The notes under the pieces were generated by a model. It had not been told where the DNA came from. It did no database searches and was given only the letters and a program-made list of their open reading frames with translations. A program made the translations under genes and the position numbers. A DNA stretch of 64,000 nt from Arctopsyche grandis (taxonomy: Eukaryota > Arthropoda > Insecta > Trichoptera > Hydropsychidae), in assembly GCF_051622035.1 (NCBI RefSeq), contig NC_135355.1, positions 36,313,986 to 36,377,985 on the forward strand, in the 5' to 3' direction. Of the stretch, positions 45,261 through 56,961 are shown piece by piece (within the stretch, counting starts at the first letter, position 1; every line of letters starts with the position of its first letter).

Positions 45261-45475
45261 GCCCCATGAAACTACTCGCTTTGCGCCCCCGCGGGGGTGA
45301 ATCCATTGAATCGAAAAAAACAAATCGGCGCCCATGGATCGAAAAAAAAAAAAATCGAATCACGTGTTCGATGACGTCACCGATCTACGGACGACGACGA
45401 AGACGACGAAGACGACGACGACGACGACCAAGGATATTTACATACAAAGTCTCTTTCCAAATTATAGATTAGATT

Positions 45476-46474
45476 ACCATTCGATTGCTCGTGAATGATT
45501 TAATAACGCCTTATCAATTCTACGAACACATATAAATAATAAACAAATAATTTCTATCGATATTTACCCGAGGCTTATCCGTTTATGGACAAAACCTTGT
45601 AACGTTGAAAAACTTGAACTCGATTGATTAAAAATAGACACAATAAACATAAATAATTTATAAAAATTCGCAAATGCATATACATACATACATATGTCAC
45701 GATTAATATTTTCAATGTAACCGATTTTTTTTTTATTCAAATCATAACTTTCGGTTTCATTGAGAACCAAAGCGTCATTCCTTTTTGTTGTAATTCAACG
45801 CTCGCTAAATTCATACAATAATAATTGTCATATTATGTTGACATTTATTTTTTTAAACGAGATTAGAATGACACTGATTATAAGTGAATCCAATTCGAAA
45901 ACACTCCATATTCACTTCCATAAATTGTACGAAACGAAACTTTAAATGATTCAATTTGAAAACATACATTATTTATTGTAATGAATCGTAGCTAGCAATT
46001 TTTATTACGCCTGCAGTTGGACAATTTGTTTCGTAAAAGAAACTGGAGTTAATAAAATTTACGAATTTAAAAACACAATTTACTTTAGATCGTCTACTTT
46101 AAAATGAATCATTATAAATACTAAAAAAAAATTGTGTAAAATGGACTCAAAAATCATTGGATCAGTATCTATTAGAATATATAATACATAAAATATATGT
46201 TGAAAAATAATAAAAAGCATTTAAAAAAATTTACGAAGACCTCAACCATAATAAAGTAAGTATGTATAACATCCGGTCAATTATTGAATAATAATATTTT
46301 GAGCATTTGTAAAACCTGCTACGAGTGATAAATTATGCAAGCATTTGCACAATTTAATATGATCTCAGAATGCAAATCAAAACAAAACTTCATCTATCGC
46401 TACTTTCTATGTAGCAACAAAAATGTGGGGGGGGGGGGCGATATTTTGTAAAAATAAATTGATAAATACAATAC
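45476..46474. other. AT-rich intergenic DNA, nothing recognised
   Basis: No exon or transposon end found. A G10 run is at about 46427-46438. Confidence 0.45.
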
Positions 46475-46483
46475 AAACTTTAT

Positions 46484-46837
46484 GGGTGTACCTCACGGCA
46501 CCGAAAGTCAAAAGATCGAAAAAGCAAATATCGGAAGGCAAAGATCGAGAATAGAAAGATCGTAAGTCGAAACATCAAAAAAAAGGCGTGCATTATATCA
46601 GTGGCATGCGTTGAAATTATCTCTCTTTTTTTTGTCATACAGCCTTGTTTAATGTGCGCGCGCAGGATACGGGAGGAAAAGCCTGTTCTTCTTGTATCCT
46701 GCTCGCGCAAATTAAGTAAGGATGTGCGATGGGGGGAGAGAATCTTACCGCACACCACTGATATATATACTAACCGTTTTTACAATGGTAAACGAACATT
46801 TTCGATTGTTTAACATTCGGTGCGGTGACGGTCACCC
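46484..46837. mobile_element. Mutator-like foldback-family copy, 354 bp
   Basis: Starts GGGTGTACCTCACGGCACCG and ends GGTGCGGTGACGGTCACCC. Flanks AAACTTTAT (46475-46483) and AAACTTTGT (46838-46846) agree at 8 of 9. It keeps the body blocks of the 925 and 3580 copies. Confidence 0.75.
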
Positions 46838-47379
46838 AAACTTTGTATATCGAAAGGTTTAACCCCCACTACCTATTAGTTTGTCTCTAGATAATCTTTG
46901 GTTCTTATACATATATTGGAGCTGGTAATATATGAAAGCTTTAAGTTGTAAGTCTTTATTTATAAAATAGCTAAAAAATTTGGATTAAATGTTGTCCAAA
47001 TAATTATAACAGAAGCAATTGCATAATTTATCCGACTTCTCAATGAATTCGTTGCTGCTGAGCCTGGATGTGATATTATCCACCTCAGTGAGCGTAAGTT
47101 ATCGGAGATTATTTTAACATATTTGTCTGGCAGCCTGCGCTCATCATTATTTTCATAATTGAATGTGATGTACGAGTGGAATTTTTATCTTCTCTCTTCC
47201 ATTTGGAGCCAAGCAAGGATGTTTTGTATTTGTGGCTGGTTCTTATGGGTCTGGGTCACTGCATCGAAAGTGACTTGAACGAAAGTCGAAAGATCGAAAA
47301 TAATGTATGCATGGTAAACGGACTATTTCACACACACACACACATCACACAACGGAAAGGTATGTAGTGTTTAATCAAA

Positions 47380-47985
47380 TTGGCGAACCTCAAGTCGCTG
47401 AATAATTTAACATCAGCAAGAGAGATCAGCACAGTGATATAATATCACTGTGGATGTTTGTATGAATTCGCAATGTATGTTGATTGATTGTATCTGTATA
47501 TGTATAAGTGCACCCGTCACTTTGGGCGATCTGTAAAGGCGAGTGTACATGTTCTACGAAATAATAAATAAATAAATAAATCATCATATATTAGGGAGGC
47601 TCCTCTAATGCCACAACGGTCCAAACTCAAATAAATAAATAATAAATCGTTCATACAATTTCACACAAACGTTGCCTTCGGCTTTGGTTAGTGACTCCCA
47701 AGTCGATCGTATCCTATCAAAATTTGCCAAATTCTCTGATTTTCATTGAAACGGTTCCTGTAAAATTGGCATCTTCTCTCCTATCTCTCTTGCAAATCTC
47801 AACAACTTGAGGTTCACCAATTTTATATATCACTGTGGACGTTTGTATGAATTGGCAGTGTATATAAAATGCTAATGTACATACATTGATTGATTATATT
47901 GTATCCGTATCTGTATAAGTGCACCCGTCACTCTGGGGCGATCTGTAAAGGCGAGTGTGCATGTTTTATGAAATAAAATAAATCA
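47380..47985 (+). repeat. Two SINE body/tail copies
   Basis: TGTAAAGGCGAGTGTACATG (about 47533) and its near-copy at about 47947 each follow GTATAAGTGCACCCGTCACT. The second copy also has the body segment TTGAAACGGTTCCTGTAAAA. Heads are missing or decayed. Confidence 0.65.
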
Positions 47986-48029
47986 TCATATATTAGGGGG
48001 ACTCCTGTAATGCCACAACGGTCCAAATT

Positions 48030-49056
48030 CAGTGGCGTAGCTACCGCTCCCGCAGACCCCGCAATGCGGGGGGGCGCCACGAGGCGCGCCTTTTTCACTG
48101 ATTTTTTAATTTGTTCCGTAATTTTTTTAAAAACTTTTCTTCTTTCTCAACCTATTTGTACTATACGTATGTACATACATTATTATACATAGTTTGAATT
48201 CATCCTCATTGTGTAATAGGGCTAGAAGACTGCCGTCTTTTTCCATCTTTTGAACGTCAGTGCCACTTTTCAAGCTATTTGCTGAGAATTCTCTCGTATT
48301 CTTGTATATATTTTTTCAATGTGTAAACAATAAAACAAAATTATATGATTAAAACCAATAAAATTTATAAATTTTTCGCTTTCACCATTAAGAGGGCTGA
48401 CACCAGCGCCTTGTCCATACAAACGTATTACACTTCTCCCTTCCTCAATTATGGCACTAGAGAAATTATTTTTTAATATGCTATGGATATCCACCATTGG
48501 GATGCATCTATCGTTTTATTTTTTACACCCACGAAAAGAGTCCGGCGTGCTTATTTAACGGTCGATTTAAAAAAAAATACGCGCACAGTTGCATAGAAAA
48601 TATCTTTCTCATACAGATGATGATTTTTTTTAAAAATTGGTCCAGTTTCAGAGGAGAAAATTGGAGAATACGAAACCTCGATTTCGTCGATTTAAAATAC
48701 GTATTATCTGGTCGAAGCGCAACTGTCGCATTCACTCAATATATATATTGATATATATTGTCGCATTCGCTCAATATATATATCGAAGAAAGGAACGGCA
48801 ACAAAATTAAGGTTTCGGGTGTACAGCCCTCTTAACAGGTGGGAAGTTTTTAAGGAAAATTCACCATCAGTTACTTTAAACAGATTGTGCACTGCTTGTT
48901 GGTCGTCCAGATTAAACTATCAATGCACTTCAATACATAGGTACATATACCGATACTTAAAAAAAGGTATAAATTTTAAAATTGGAAAGTTACTTTGCTG
49001 TAAGTAAATAATACGAATATATGGGGGGGGCACCAGGAATTCACGCTACGCCACTG
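48030..49056. mobile_element. hAT element, nonautonomous, 1027 bp
   Basis: Ends CAGTGGCGTAGC / GCTACGCCACTG. Flanks TCCAAATT (48022-48029) and TCCAAACT (49057-49064) agree at 7 of 8. The CAGTG start and 8-bp duplication are typical of hAT. No transposase frame. It contains the TTAA element 48392-48831. Confidence 0.8.
48392..48831. mobile_element. TTAA-flanked MITE nested in the hAT element, 440 bp
   Basis: TTAA at 48388-48391 and 48832-48835. Inverted ends GAGGGCTGACACC / GGTGTACAGCCCTC. Probably piggyBac-like. Confidence 0.7.
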
Positions 49057-49117
49057 TCCAAACTCAAATTCAAACAAATAAATAATAAATCGTACATTTT
49101 CATACAAACGTGATATA

Positions 49118-50152
49118 CAGTAACATGCAGAGAAATCGCATCACTTTCAATTGTTCGATGTTTTCGATTTTTTTTAATTGCATGAAGCTATACACAAGTT
49201 TTTTTGGTTTTATTATTTGATTTCAACTATTTAACATGTTTTACGATTAAAAAAGATTATTTATATTTTTAAATTAAGGCGAGATACGAATTTTAAAAAA
49301 ACATGCAAAAAAGGGCATTTTTCTTATATATATTTCAAATGCCTCTAGCTAAAATAATATTACAGTATATATTTTTCTATGAATTAAAATACACGGGCAA
49401 TGACAACAATAAATAGTAATATAATAATTACTAGACAATCGTCTTGCTTCTATGATGGGATGGATACCTGCCGGCAGGGACAATACGACTTTTTTTAGTA
49501 TGTCATCCGAAATTTCTTCAAACCATACATTTTCAACAGTTTTTTTTTTAACTCATAATTTGCCCCAGGGTGTTGTTTTTATTCCATTTGCTTTATAATA
49601 GCCCATAAATATTCGATAGGTTGTAAGTCGGGGCTATTGTCTGGTCATTTTAGTGATGAATATCTACTTTCTCTTTGTATTTTTTTATTTGTAAAAAAAA
49701 TAGCCGTCCAAACGTAATAAAATGCTATTAAATTTGTTTGATGATATCAATCACTTATTTTAAATACAATAAATATCATTTGTGCCCGATGATAATTTGC
49801 AAAATAGGGCATTTTTCTTATATGTATTTCAAATGCCTCTAGCTAAAATAATATTACAATATATATTTATCTATGAATTAAAATACACGGGCAATGACAA
49901 CAATAAATAGTAATATAATAATTACTAGACAATCGTCTTGCTTCTATGATGGGATGGATACCTGCCGGCAGGGACAATACGACTTTTTTTAGTATGTCGT
50001 CCGAAATTTCTGCAAACCATACATTTTCAACAGTTTTTTTTTTAACTCATAATTTGCCCCAGGGTGTTGTTTTTATTCCCTTTGCTTTATAAATATTCGA
50101 TAGGTTGTAAGTCGGGACTATTGTCTGGTCATTTGAAACTGATGCGACACTG
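49118..50152 (-). mobile_element. Tc1/mariner element with internal duplication, transposase decayed
   Basis: TA target on both sides; ends CAGTAACATGC.. and ..GCGACACTG, sharing CGCATCA and TTTC positions. Minus-strand translation near 49560-49640 reads NSPDLQPIEYLWAIIKQME then a stop, the catalytic SPDLNPIE..W region of Tc1-like transposases. A segment of ~330 bp at 49317-49660 is repeated in the same direction at 49808-50135. Confidence 0.75.
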
Positions 50153-50159
50153 TATATAC

Positions 50160-51430
50160 GTCATACGGCCGGCAACAACTCACACCCCAATCTCTTCGGA
50201 GCTTCTTGCGGTGCCACAGTACAGACCGGAAATACGACTATTTATTGAATACAAATTCACAAGGGGTAGTGTAGTGTACACGGAGACAGAGATACGTTCC
50301 CCTCGTACACAATTGGGTCACGTGAGGTCCAGCGAGACCCGTCTCGAGGAGGGGTAGGGGTGTGGCGGCGCGTTCTTTCCCCTTACTTTCATTCGGCCGA
50401 CAAATCGGCGATTTCGATAAATAACGATCGCACAAACGATCGGCCAAATCGGGTGCATATCGCGTTACGTGCAAAACGTCAAAAGAACGTGGCGGGAGAG
50501 GGGCGGGGCGGAAGGGGGTGTGCGCGAAAATCGATGAACGAGCGCGATTCATTTGTTTATTATTTAAAATTCAAACGGATTGCGATTCGTTTCGATCCAC
50601 GGCGAGGAGATAACGTGGCGCGCGAGGCCGAGCTCGATATTCCACGGGACCAATTTCATTCACCCTGTCTGTCGCTTTCGCGCACGGAACGGAACGCGGC
50701 CTCCGATACTTCGTCCACATCTTCGACATTCACATCCACATCCACCATCGAACATCGAACATTAACCGCGAAACAAATGAAACAAACGCAGCGAGCGTAA
50801 TTGCCGTTCAATTGTTTAATTGTTTGAAAGCGCGAACGGGCGTGGGCGAGCCGGGGGTTGGGGGGTGCGGGGTGCGGCTCCAATTGCGTTGCGGACTACG
50901 TGTAGTTGAATGTGGTTAGTTTGGCAGTGCGTGGAGTTGACGTATGTGTACGCGTACGGCGAATGTGATGACGATTGAAGATGTGATGACGATCGGCGGG
51001 GCGATTACCTGGTGGGGCGAGGGGTGGCGGGGGGTGGCGGCCGGGCTGTCGGGGGCTGTCGGAGGCGGAGGCGACTCTTTCACTTGACAGGACATGCACT
51101 CGGACACGCCCACTCACTTTGACCAAGAACACGACCACTTGCACTCACACTTGAGATTATTTGCACTGCACTGCACTGCACTGAACTGCACTCGATTGAT
51201 AGTGATAGTGATAGCGGCGACCGGCAGGTGACAAGTGCGATCGTTGCAGCCGAGTCGCCTCTCGCACCGGCACTGTCTTTCGCAAATCGCCGACCGCCGA
51301 TCGCCGCCGCCACCACCGCCACCACCACTGGAACTCACTTCGCGTGCGACAGAGATAGCGACACCAGTGTGGCCATCCGCCGCTCGTTCGGTGTGGCTAT
51401 AGTTGAAATCCTGTGTTCTGAACGATCGTA
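50160..51430. promoter_or_regulatory. CpG-rich block, possible promoter / non-coding first exon
   Basis: Base composition shifts from AT-rich to strongly GC- and CpG-rich with few transposons. On the minus strand ATGGCCACACTGGTGTCG (about 51357-51374) lies shortly upstream of CGCGAAGTGAGT, a good splice donor. A CACTG-type direct repeat lies near 51168-51192. It could be the start of EFA6 or of an unrelated gene; no protein match supports either. Confidence 0.35.
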
Positions 51431-51443
51431 GAAACGTCGTAGG

Positions 51444-51540
51444 ATGGTTCGGTGATTACTGGTCACAAAGTCACTAAAATCTCTATAACGGAACATCTGG
51501 CAACCGAAAAGTCCATCATACTAACGATAACTGCTAAGCC
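51444..51540. repeat. Dispersed CGGTGATTA repeat copy
   Basis: CACTAAAATCTCTATAACGG and CATCTGGCAACCGAAAAGTC match 24570-24615 and 54200-54245. Confidence 0.6.
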
Positions 51541-52019
51541 CGCTTTAAAGGTCACGAAATTTGACCCTTAAAGCCCTCAACATGAGGCCACCACCCCCCC
51601 CGACGAATACAGTCCAAGAGACCCTTTCGTCGGAGAACGAGACGGTTGTTCATGAATATCGCACAAGAACAACCGCACATCACTGTTCTAATAAAAAAAA
51701 CCACACTGTACATAACCAAGTACAAAATTAACAAAACCGCATGAACACATAAAGCGCGCATGCGGTAGGAAACAAAACCTGAGATGTGCCGTGCGAATGC
51801 ACGCACACCTCAAGTAAACATACATGTACGCATGATTATGCGTGCATAAGCACGCAAGCACACACATATATATAAACACACACACACACACACACACATA
51901 AACCACAAATACATACACTCACCTAAAAAGCAAACGCACACTCACACACATACACATTCACAGAATATAATATTAAAAAAAAATAATAATAATAAATCAA
52001 CACATAAATGCTTTTGCAA

Positions 52020-52262
52020 TTAAGTGGAGTAGTAGCATCCAGGGGAACACAGCTTCCCAAAGCATTCCGCGAACTTTTCGAAAGCTCTAAACGATGCTTT
52101 ACTCATTATTAGATCTCCATGATGTAGGGGGCCAATGAGAGAACCCCTGACGCTGTCCAGCAGAACCCTCCTCTCAGCCTCCATCCCAGGACAGGACCAC
52201 AGAATATCTGCATCCTGCTCCGGAAAAGAACACGGACAAAAGGATTCAGATACCAAGCCCAT
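52020..52262 (-). pseudogene. R1-like LINE C-terminal fragment
   Basis: The minus-strand frame contains EQDADILWSCPGMEAERRVL followed by GPLHHGDLI and FEKFAECFGKL, the pattern seen at the C-terminus of R1-type LINE reverse transcriptases (Cys-rich ILW.CP....R..L then a helical end). No upstream RT domain is present. Confidence 0.55.
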
Positions 52263-52631
52263 AGATGCGAGCTTGCCGTTAAAGATAACTATTGCCGTTA
52301 AAGATAACTAACGATAACTATCATAGTAACGAGAACTTGAGTGCCAAATATTGTGTATTCGCGATTTTCATGGTAAAAATTGTCTTTGTAACCACCCCAA
52401 TGTGACGAATAGTCCAATTACCCGTAGAATCGCATGAGAGCTCGGAAGATCTTGGAAGGAGCACGACATTCCAACCATCGCGTCACCAAAGGACTTCGTC
52501 CTGTTTTTTTGAAACGCTATCGAGTAAGTTTTAGTAGGATACATGTCCATAAACTATGTAAATACACAGATATTAGAATCGACAACATAATGTGAGTCCA
52601 AATAATTTCAAATGCCATTTATATCGAATGC

Positions 52632-53720
52632 GGTGCATCCGCTCTAAAATCGCCAGACAAATTTAAGACAGATTAACGGACGGCTGCTTTAAGGTATTTT
52701 CAAACTTAACAGCACTGCACGGCTTCAGCACTGCACGACTCCGTTTCAAATATGTAATTTTATTACATTTCTATTCATATCTACCTACACGTCGCGGTCA
52801 CGTCACGTTTACAGCAATTTGGCCGAGTGCAAGGCAAAATCGGCTTACTTATACATTAGAGGCCATGACGATACGGCGCAATATTGCTTACGTCGTATTG
52901 TCGAGTACTTGCAAAATGAATGCATACACGTGCATTCGTAGCTCAAGAAGGCAATAAAAAAGCACGGAGGCGTTTTGATGTGCACTCCATGCTAAAAAAT
53001 ATAAAAACCGAAGGAAAGTTTTGGACACTGTATAAGGAGCTTGTGGATGATGGACAAAATTTTTTTAAATATTTCCGTAAAAAATTTAATTTTTTTTTAA
53101 ATATTTGCACCAAAACCATGTCGAAAGATTAAACAGCTGTCAACTGTCACTATCGATAATTGGTCCAAAACAGCAAAGCGGCAGACTCATGGCACGTAAT
53201 TCGCGTGTATATTTCCACGATGGCCAAAAAAACGGATACGATACGTTGACGGATGTTGTTGCAGGAAATGTCGGGTACTGCTGTAAGCCTGCCGTGGCGT
53301 TAACGTGACGGTTGGTATGAATATACCCATACAAAATGTACCAAAGAATACTTTTCGTACGGTCGGATACCTGCTGAAGTCGGTACGTGCTGACTAGGTA
53401 TGAACAGACCTTTAAATGCAATTCTCATCTTCTCGAATGATAGATTGCACATCAGATGACGGGTAACCTTTCGATGTGCACAGATGCAATTATTAAAATT
53501 GAGTTGGATCTTTCAGGCGAGTTTAATAAGGCAAGATTCGATAAGTTCCGAATCTTGCCTTATTAAACTCACCAGAAAGATCCAACTCAATTTTAATAAT
53601 TGCATCTGTGCACATCGAAAGTTTACTCGTCATCTGATGTGCAATCTATCATTCGAGAAAACGAGAATTACTTTTAAAGCTGCCGTTCTGATAATCTGGC
53701 GATTTTAGAGCGGATGCACC
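52632..53720. mobile_element. DNA element with long hairpin core, 1089 bp
   Basis: Inverted ends GGTGCATCCGCTCTAAAATC / GATTTTAGAGCGGATGCACC extend imperfectly to ~70 bp. The core has near-perfect ~125-bp arms (53415-53541 and 53550-53674) around an 8-bp loop. No transposase was recognised. Confidence 0.7.
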
Positions 53721-54182
53721 AAGCCCAATTTTTAATTTTTAATTTTCGCCCAATTCAACCAATTTTTAATTTTTGGGTGTGACCAGTTTTCTCGTGACCA
53801 GTTTTAGAGTGACGGGTGATCACGAGTGACCGATCTAGAGCGACCGTTTGTCCTGTGACTGGTTCACATATGACTAGTAGTCCGTTTACCGTGCTAAAGT
53901 TCGGTGATTACTGGGCCTAAAGCCAGAGAGATGTAATAATAATAGAGGGGCCCTTACGAATAAATAACTGTTGTCAATTTTACGCGGTACGTCTCTATAA
54001 ATACGCTACATCGCACGGAATACAATCGGATCAATTTACTTATAAAAATGTATCCCATGTCGTTTATTGTGTGTTTTTGAATGTTTTGTGCAATTTTTAC
54101 CGATGCTTGCCCATCTTGCGAGTAATATAAACAAACAGCTGTCAACTGTCGATAATTGGTCCAAAACAGGAAATCGATTTCG

Positions 54183-54256
54183 ATTGATTACTGGTCACAA
54201 AGTCACTAAAATCTCTATAACGGAATATCTGGCAGCCGAAAAGTCCATCATACGAT
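54183..54256. repeat. Dispersed CGGTGATTA repeat copy
   Basis: GATTACTGGTCACAAAGTCA and ATCTGGCAGCCGAAAAGTCC. Just upstream, AAACAGCTGTCAACTGTC..GATAATTGGTCCAAAACAG at 54131-54170 repeats 53131-53173. Confidence 0.6.
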
Positions 54257-54660
54257 TGATCAACGATTATCGCATGGACAACATGTTTTCCCTACTCTGT
54301 AATATCGCAGAGTTATCCCTTTTTAATTATAAAATTTATATAATAAATGGGACTATTCCCATCAACGATAGATGTATTCTAATAAAGATTGTGAAGGGGT
54401 TTTATAAACGTTAATATGCTATTTTGATCCAAGTCAATAATAACTACTGCTTGGTTAGTAGGTACATACATATAACGTGAAAGCAGCGGCAGCGAATAAA
54501 ACACATATAAATATTTTCATATTTGCAGAGACTGAACCGCGAACGACACCTGATTATCGTACAAAAATCCAAAATACATTTGCGGTAGCAAATTGCGCAA
54601 AGTACAAACGTACACCGAGCATGGCCGTGCGTTCGAGCAGACATTGTTGGCAACGGCAAT

Positions 54661-54772
54661 AATCAGTCCACCGCTACGTCACTTGAGTCAGTTCGGTCGT
54701 AGCAGTCGTCGTGACTGTTCGCCAAGGGTTTTAGCCAAGTTTTGAAGCCGAGAATTGAGAGCAGCAGCCAAG
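54661..54772 (+). promoter_or_regulatory. Putative Cisd2 core promoter / 5' UTR
   Basis: A GC-richer stretch immediately upstream of the Cisd2 ATG contains GAGTCAGTTCGG at 54685-54696, which fits the arthropod initiator TCAGT. No TATA box is visible in the expected place. The assignment rests on position and a short motif only. Confidence 0.35.
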
Positions 54773-56961
54773 ATGCAGCCGCTGGCCCACGTGGTGAAAG
54801 TTTCTCTGCCCAACTACCTGTCTGGTCTGCCGGTGCCAGACTCCATAGGCGGATGGTTCCGTCTCTCGTGTCAGTTCTCGTTCTCTCTCCCCCATATACA
54901 TATTACCTAACTACTAACTACTAACTGCTAACTGCTAACATAACCTAACCAGAATGACATCACGTTATATCACCACAATGTCAATACACCATATCTAATT
55001 CAAACCGTTACTCGACTTTTTATGCTATACGACCGGTTTTTTATCTATCCTCAAATTCTGTATACACGATTTCAAATCGTATTGTTTGTATGCTCAAATC
55101 GATAGGATTGTATAATGAATCGAGCAAGTTAGGATCCATTGTAGTTGTAACAATACTACTACACCTAGATGTCGTCAAAATTGTCCCTTTTAATTAAATT
55201 AGTCGTTCATAATGAACCCTATCCTCACGAGTCATTTTTTTATGTCCTGCATTATGGAAGCTTTGGGCGACAAGTCTGTAGCGCGGCTGTCTTCCATAGA
55301 ATTTCTGAACTTTGCACGGGATTTTGAGCCTTATATGCGCCTATTTCAACTGTTTTAAGGTTCAAAATTGGTTGAATATACTACTGAGAGTTGAATGCCA
55401 TCTATTCAATTTGCTTAAAATGAATATATACCAGTCAAAATTAGTTTTTTGTGGAACCATACTGAAACCTCGTTTATGTGACGTCACGTCTGTTGAACAA
55501 TGGCGACGATACGTCTCAATTGTATGAAGAATGATTATTTGACAATTAAGCCAAAACTACGAGATATATTATGTATTTTATTGTTTAAAATAATACTTTA
55601 TGTGTTAATTAACATATCTGGTTACTTGAGTAAATATTAAAATCTGTATTTAAGGTCGAAAAATCGATTGCCAAATTCGCGAAAAAGGTGCCGCTGCCTA
55701 CAGGGCTTGTTCGCTATATTTATTGCCGCGGGCAAAGGGTTAATATTAAAGCATATTCATAAAACTTGGCCATAGCAATTTGCTCTTGTATAGGTTGAAA
55801 AGAAAAAAAGGGTCGATTTGATATGAAAAAACGTCATTTTTAAATAAAAAAGGGTCTTTTTGGAATGTAAAACCTGTATTGTATAAAAAAAGCAAAAAGT
55901 TTAGCAGTATAATGACTCATTTTTTGTTTGATTTTAAAGCATATCGAATACTTTCGACGTTCTATTTGTTATATTTTATTAAAAATAGATATCTTTTATC
56001 ACACCGTCTACCTACATAGTGTTGACCCATTTTACACATACATTTATTGTGCAAAAAAATTGAATTCAATGTAAACTTTCGAATTGATGTATTTTGTAAT
56101 TGCTTTTTGTATGCAATTCCTTTCACTTGCATTCAGTTACAAATATTTCATGCGGTCTCGTTAACGATCAATTGTTAATTAACAGTTTTTCCAATTTAAA
56201 ATGCATAATATTTCCAATTTGCATTACATTATTGCGACATTTTACTATTCACTTCTACTCTTGCTTGCAATATCTTTATTATATACTAGTGGTTTTATCC
56301 GACTTTGCTCGGTATTTGTAATATAAACCGCTTATACAGAAACAGGAATCCGGATCTGGAACCGGAACTGAAAAAGGAATCTGTATCTGGAACTGAAAAC
56401 GGAATCGAAATCGATATCGTCGTCATAGAAGATTATTTTTTTCGATAACGTCACGGATTCTAACTTACATACATACAAAGTCTCTTTCGAAATTATATAT
56501 TAGATATATATTCAATTGATTTTATTGTTTATTCCAGTCAGAGATTGGTTGTCTCTCATTCCACCGGCGGCGGCTACGGCTGGTCTGTATTATATGGCTT
56601 ATAAAGCATTCTGCCCGAAAGCGAGAGATTCACCTTCCCAACAAATAAATCCAATCATCAGGAAGGATGTTCCTAAAGTAGTAGACACCATCGATATTGA
56701 GGACATAACGGAGAAGGCCGTTCTTTGCCGATGTTGGAGAAGCAAAAATGTAAGTTTAACTCTTACAAATGTGTAATTAACCGAGTTTATCGCCGGTTTA
56801 TTTTATAAACACACAGTATTTTTGTTTAACATAAGTCGGCAATAATAAATTATGTTTCATTTTGTTTGCAGTGGCCGTATTGTGATGGTAGCCATGGAAA
56901 GCATAACAAAGATACTGGTGATAACACCGGTCCTATTGTTGTAGCTCACAAGAAATCTTAA
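54773..56961 (+). CDS. Cisd2: CDGSH iron-sulfur protein CISD2 (NAF-1/Miner1 type), three exons, complete
   Basis: Exons are 54773-54869 (ATG at 54773), 56538-56749 and 56872-56961 (TAA), giving 399 nt and 132 residues, close to the usual ~133-135. The N-terminus ([20 protein letters not shown]) is typical of CISD2 rather than mitoNEET. A single transmembrane segment follows at about residues 36-56 ([19 protein letters not shown]). The CDGSH cluster site is complete: [16 protein letters not shown] supplies Cys96, Cys98, Cys107 and His111. Known role: a homodimer anchored in ER and outer mitochondrial membranes, one redox-active 2Fe-2S cluster per subunit, with effects on calcium handling, autophagy and longevity. 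Intron 1 contains a piggyBac-like MITE and a second short repeat. The ATG context and donor GTCAG are weak, but the junction recreates the conserved Phe-Arg-Asp-Trp. A candidate AATAAA is near 56994. Confidence 0.95.
55252..55739. mobile_element. piggyBac-like MITE copy 2, in Cisd2 intron 1
   Basis: The right end GCCGCGGGCAAAGGG is followed by TTAA (55740-55743). The body matches 8650-9141. The left end has decayed. Confidence 0.7.
56284..56510 (+). mobile_element. Short CCCGGCTTCGCTC-type element in Cisd2 intron 1
   Basis: TATACTAGTGGTTTTATCCG, TTGTAATATAAACCGCTTAT and the right end AAAGTCTCTTTCGAAATTAT match the ends of 43384-45475. The core is a GGAATC/GGAACTG-type degenerate repeat. Confidence 0.65.

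Larger units (their letters stand above)
43384..45475 (+). mobile_element. CCCGGCTTCGCTC-type element with hugely expanded core
   Basis: Left end CTGTATTACCCGGCTTCGCT and AATATAAACCGCTTAAACAT (43402-43455); right end GATGACGTCACCGAT and CAAAGTCTCTTTCCAAATTA (45370-45465). The copy at 56284-56510 has the same ends with only ~120 bp between. The core here is an A-rich run (43465-43612), two GC-rich tandem arrays, and a GAC-rich microsatellite (45390-45430). Confidence 0.7.

Noticed and set aside
50360-50800. 146-codon frame in the CpG-rich block
   Set aside because: Arg/Ser/Thr-rich with no recognisable motif; GC-rich DNA has fewer stops by chance.
54742-54924. 60-codon frame starting at 54742
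   Set aside because: It is an out-of-frame shadow of Cisd2 exon 1, whose ATG at 54773 gives the conserved N-terminus.
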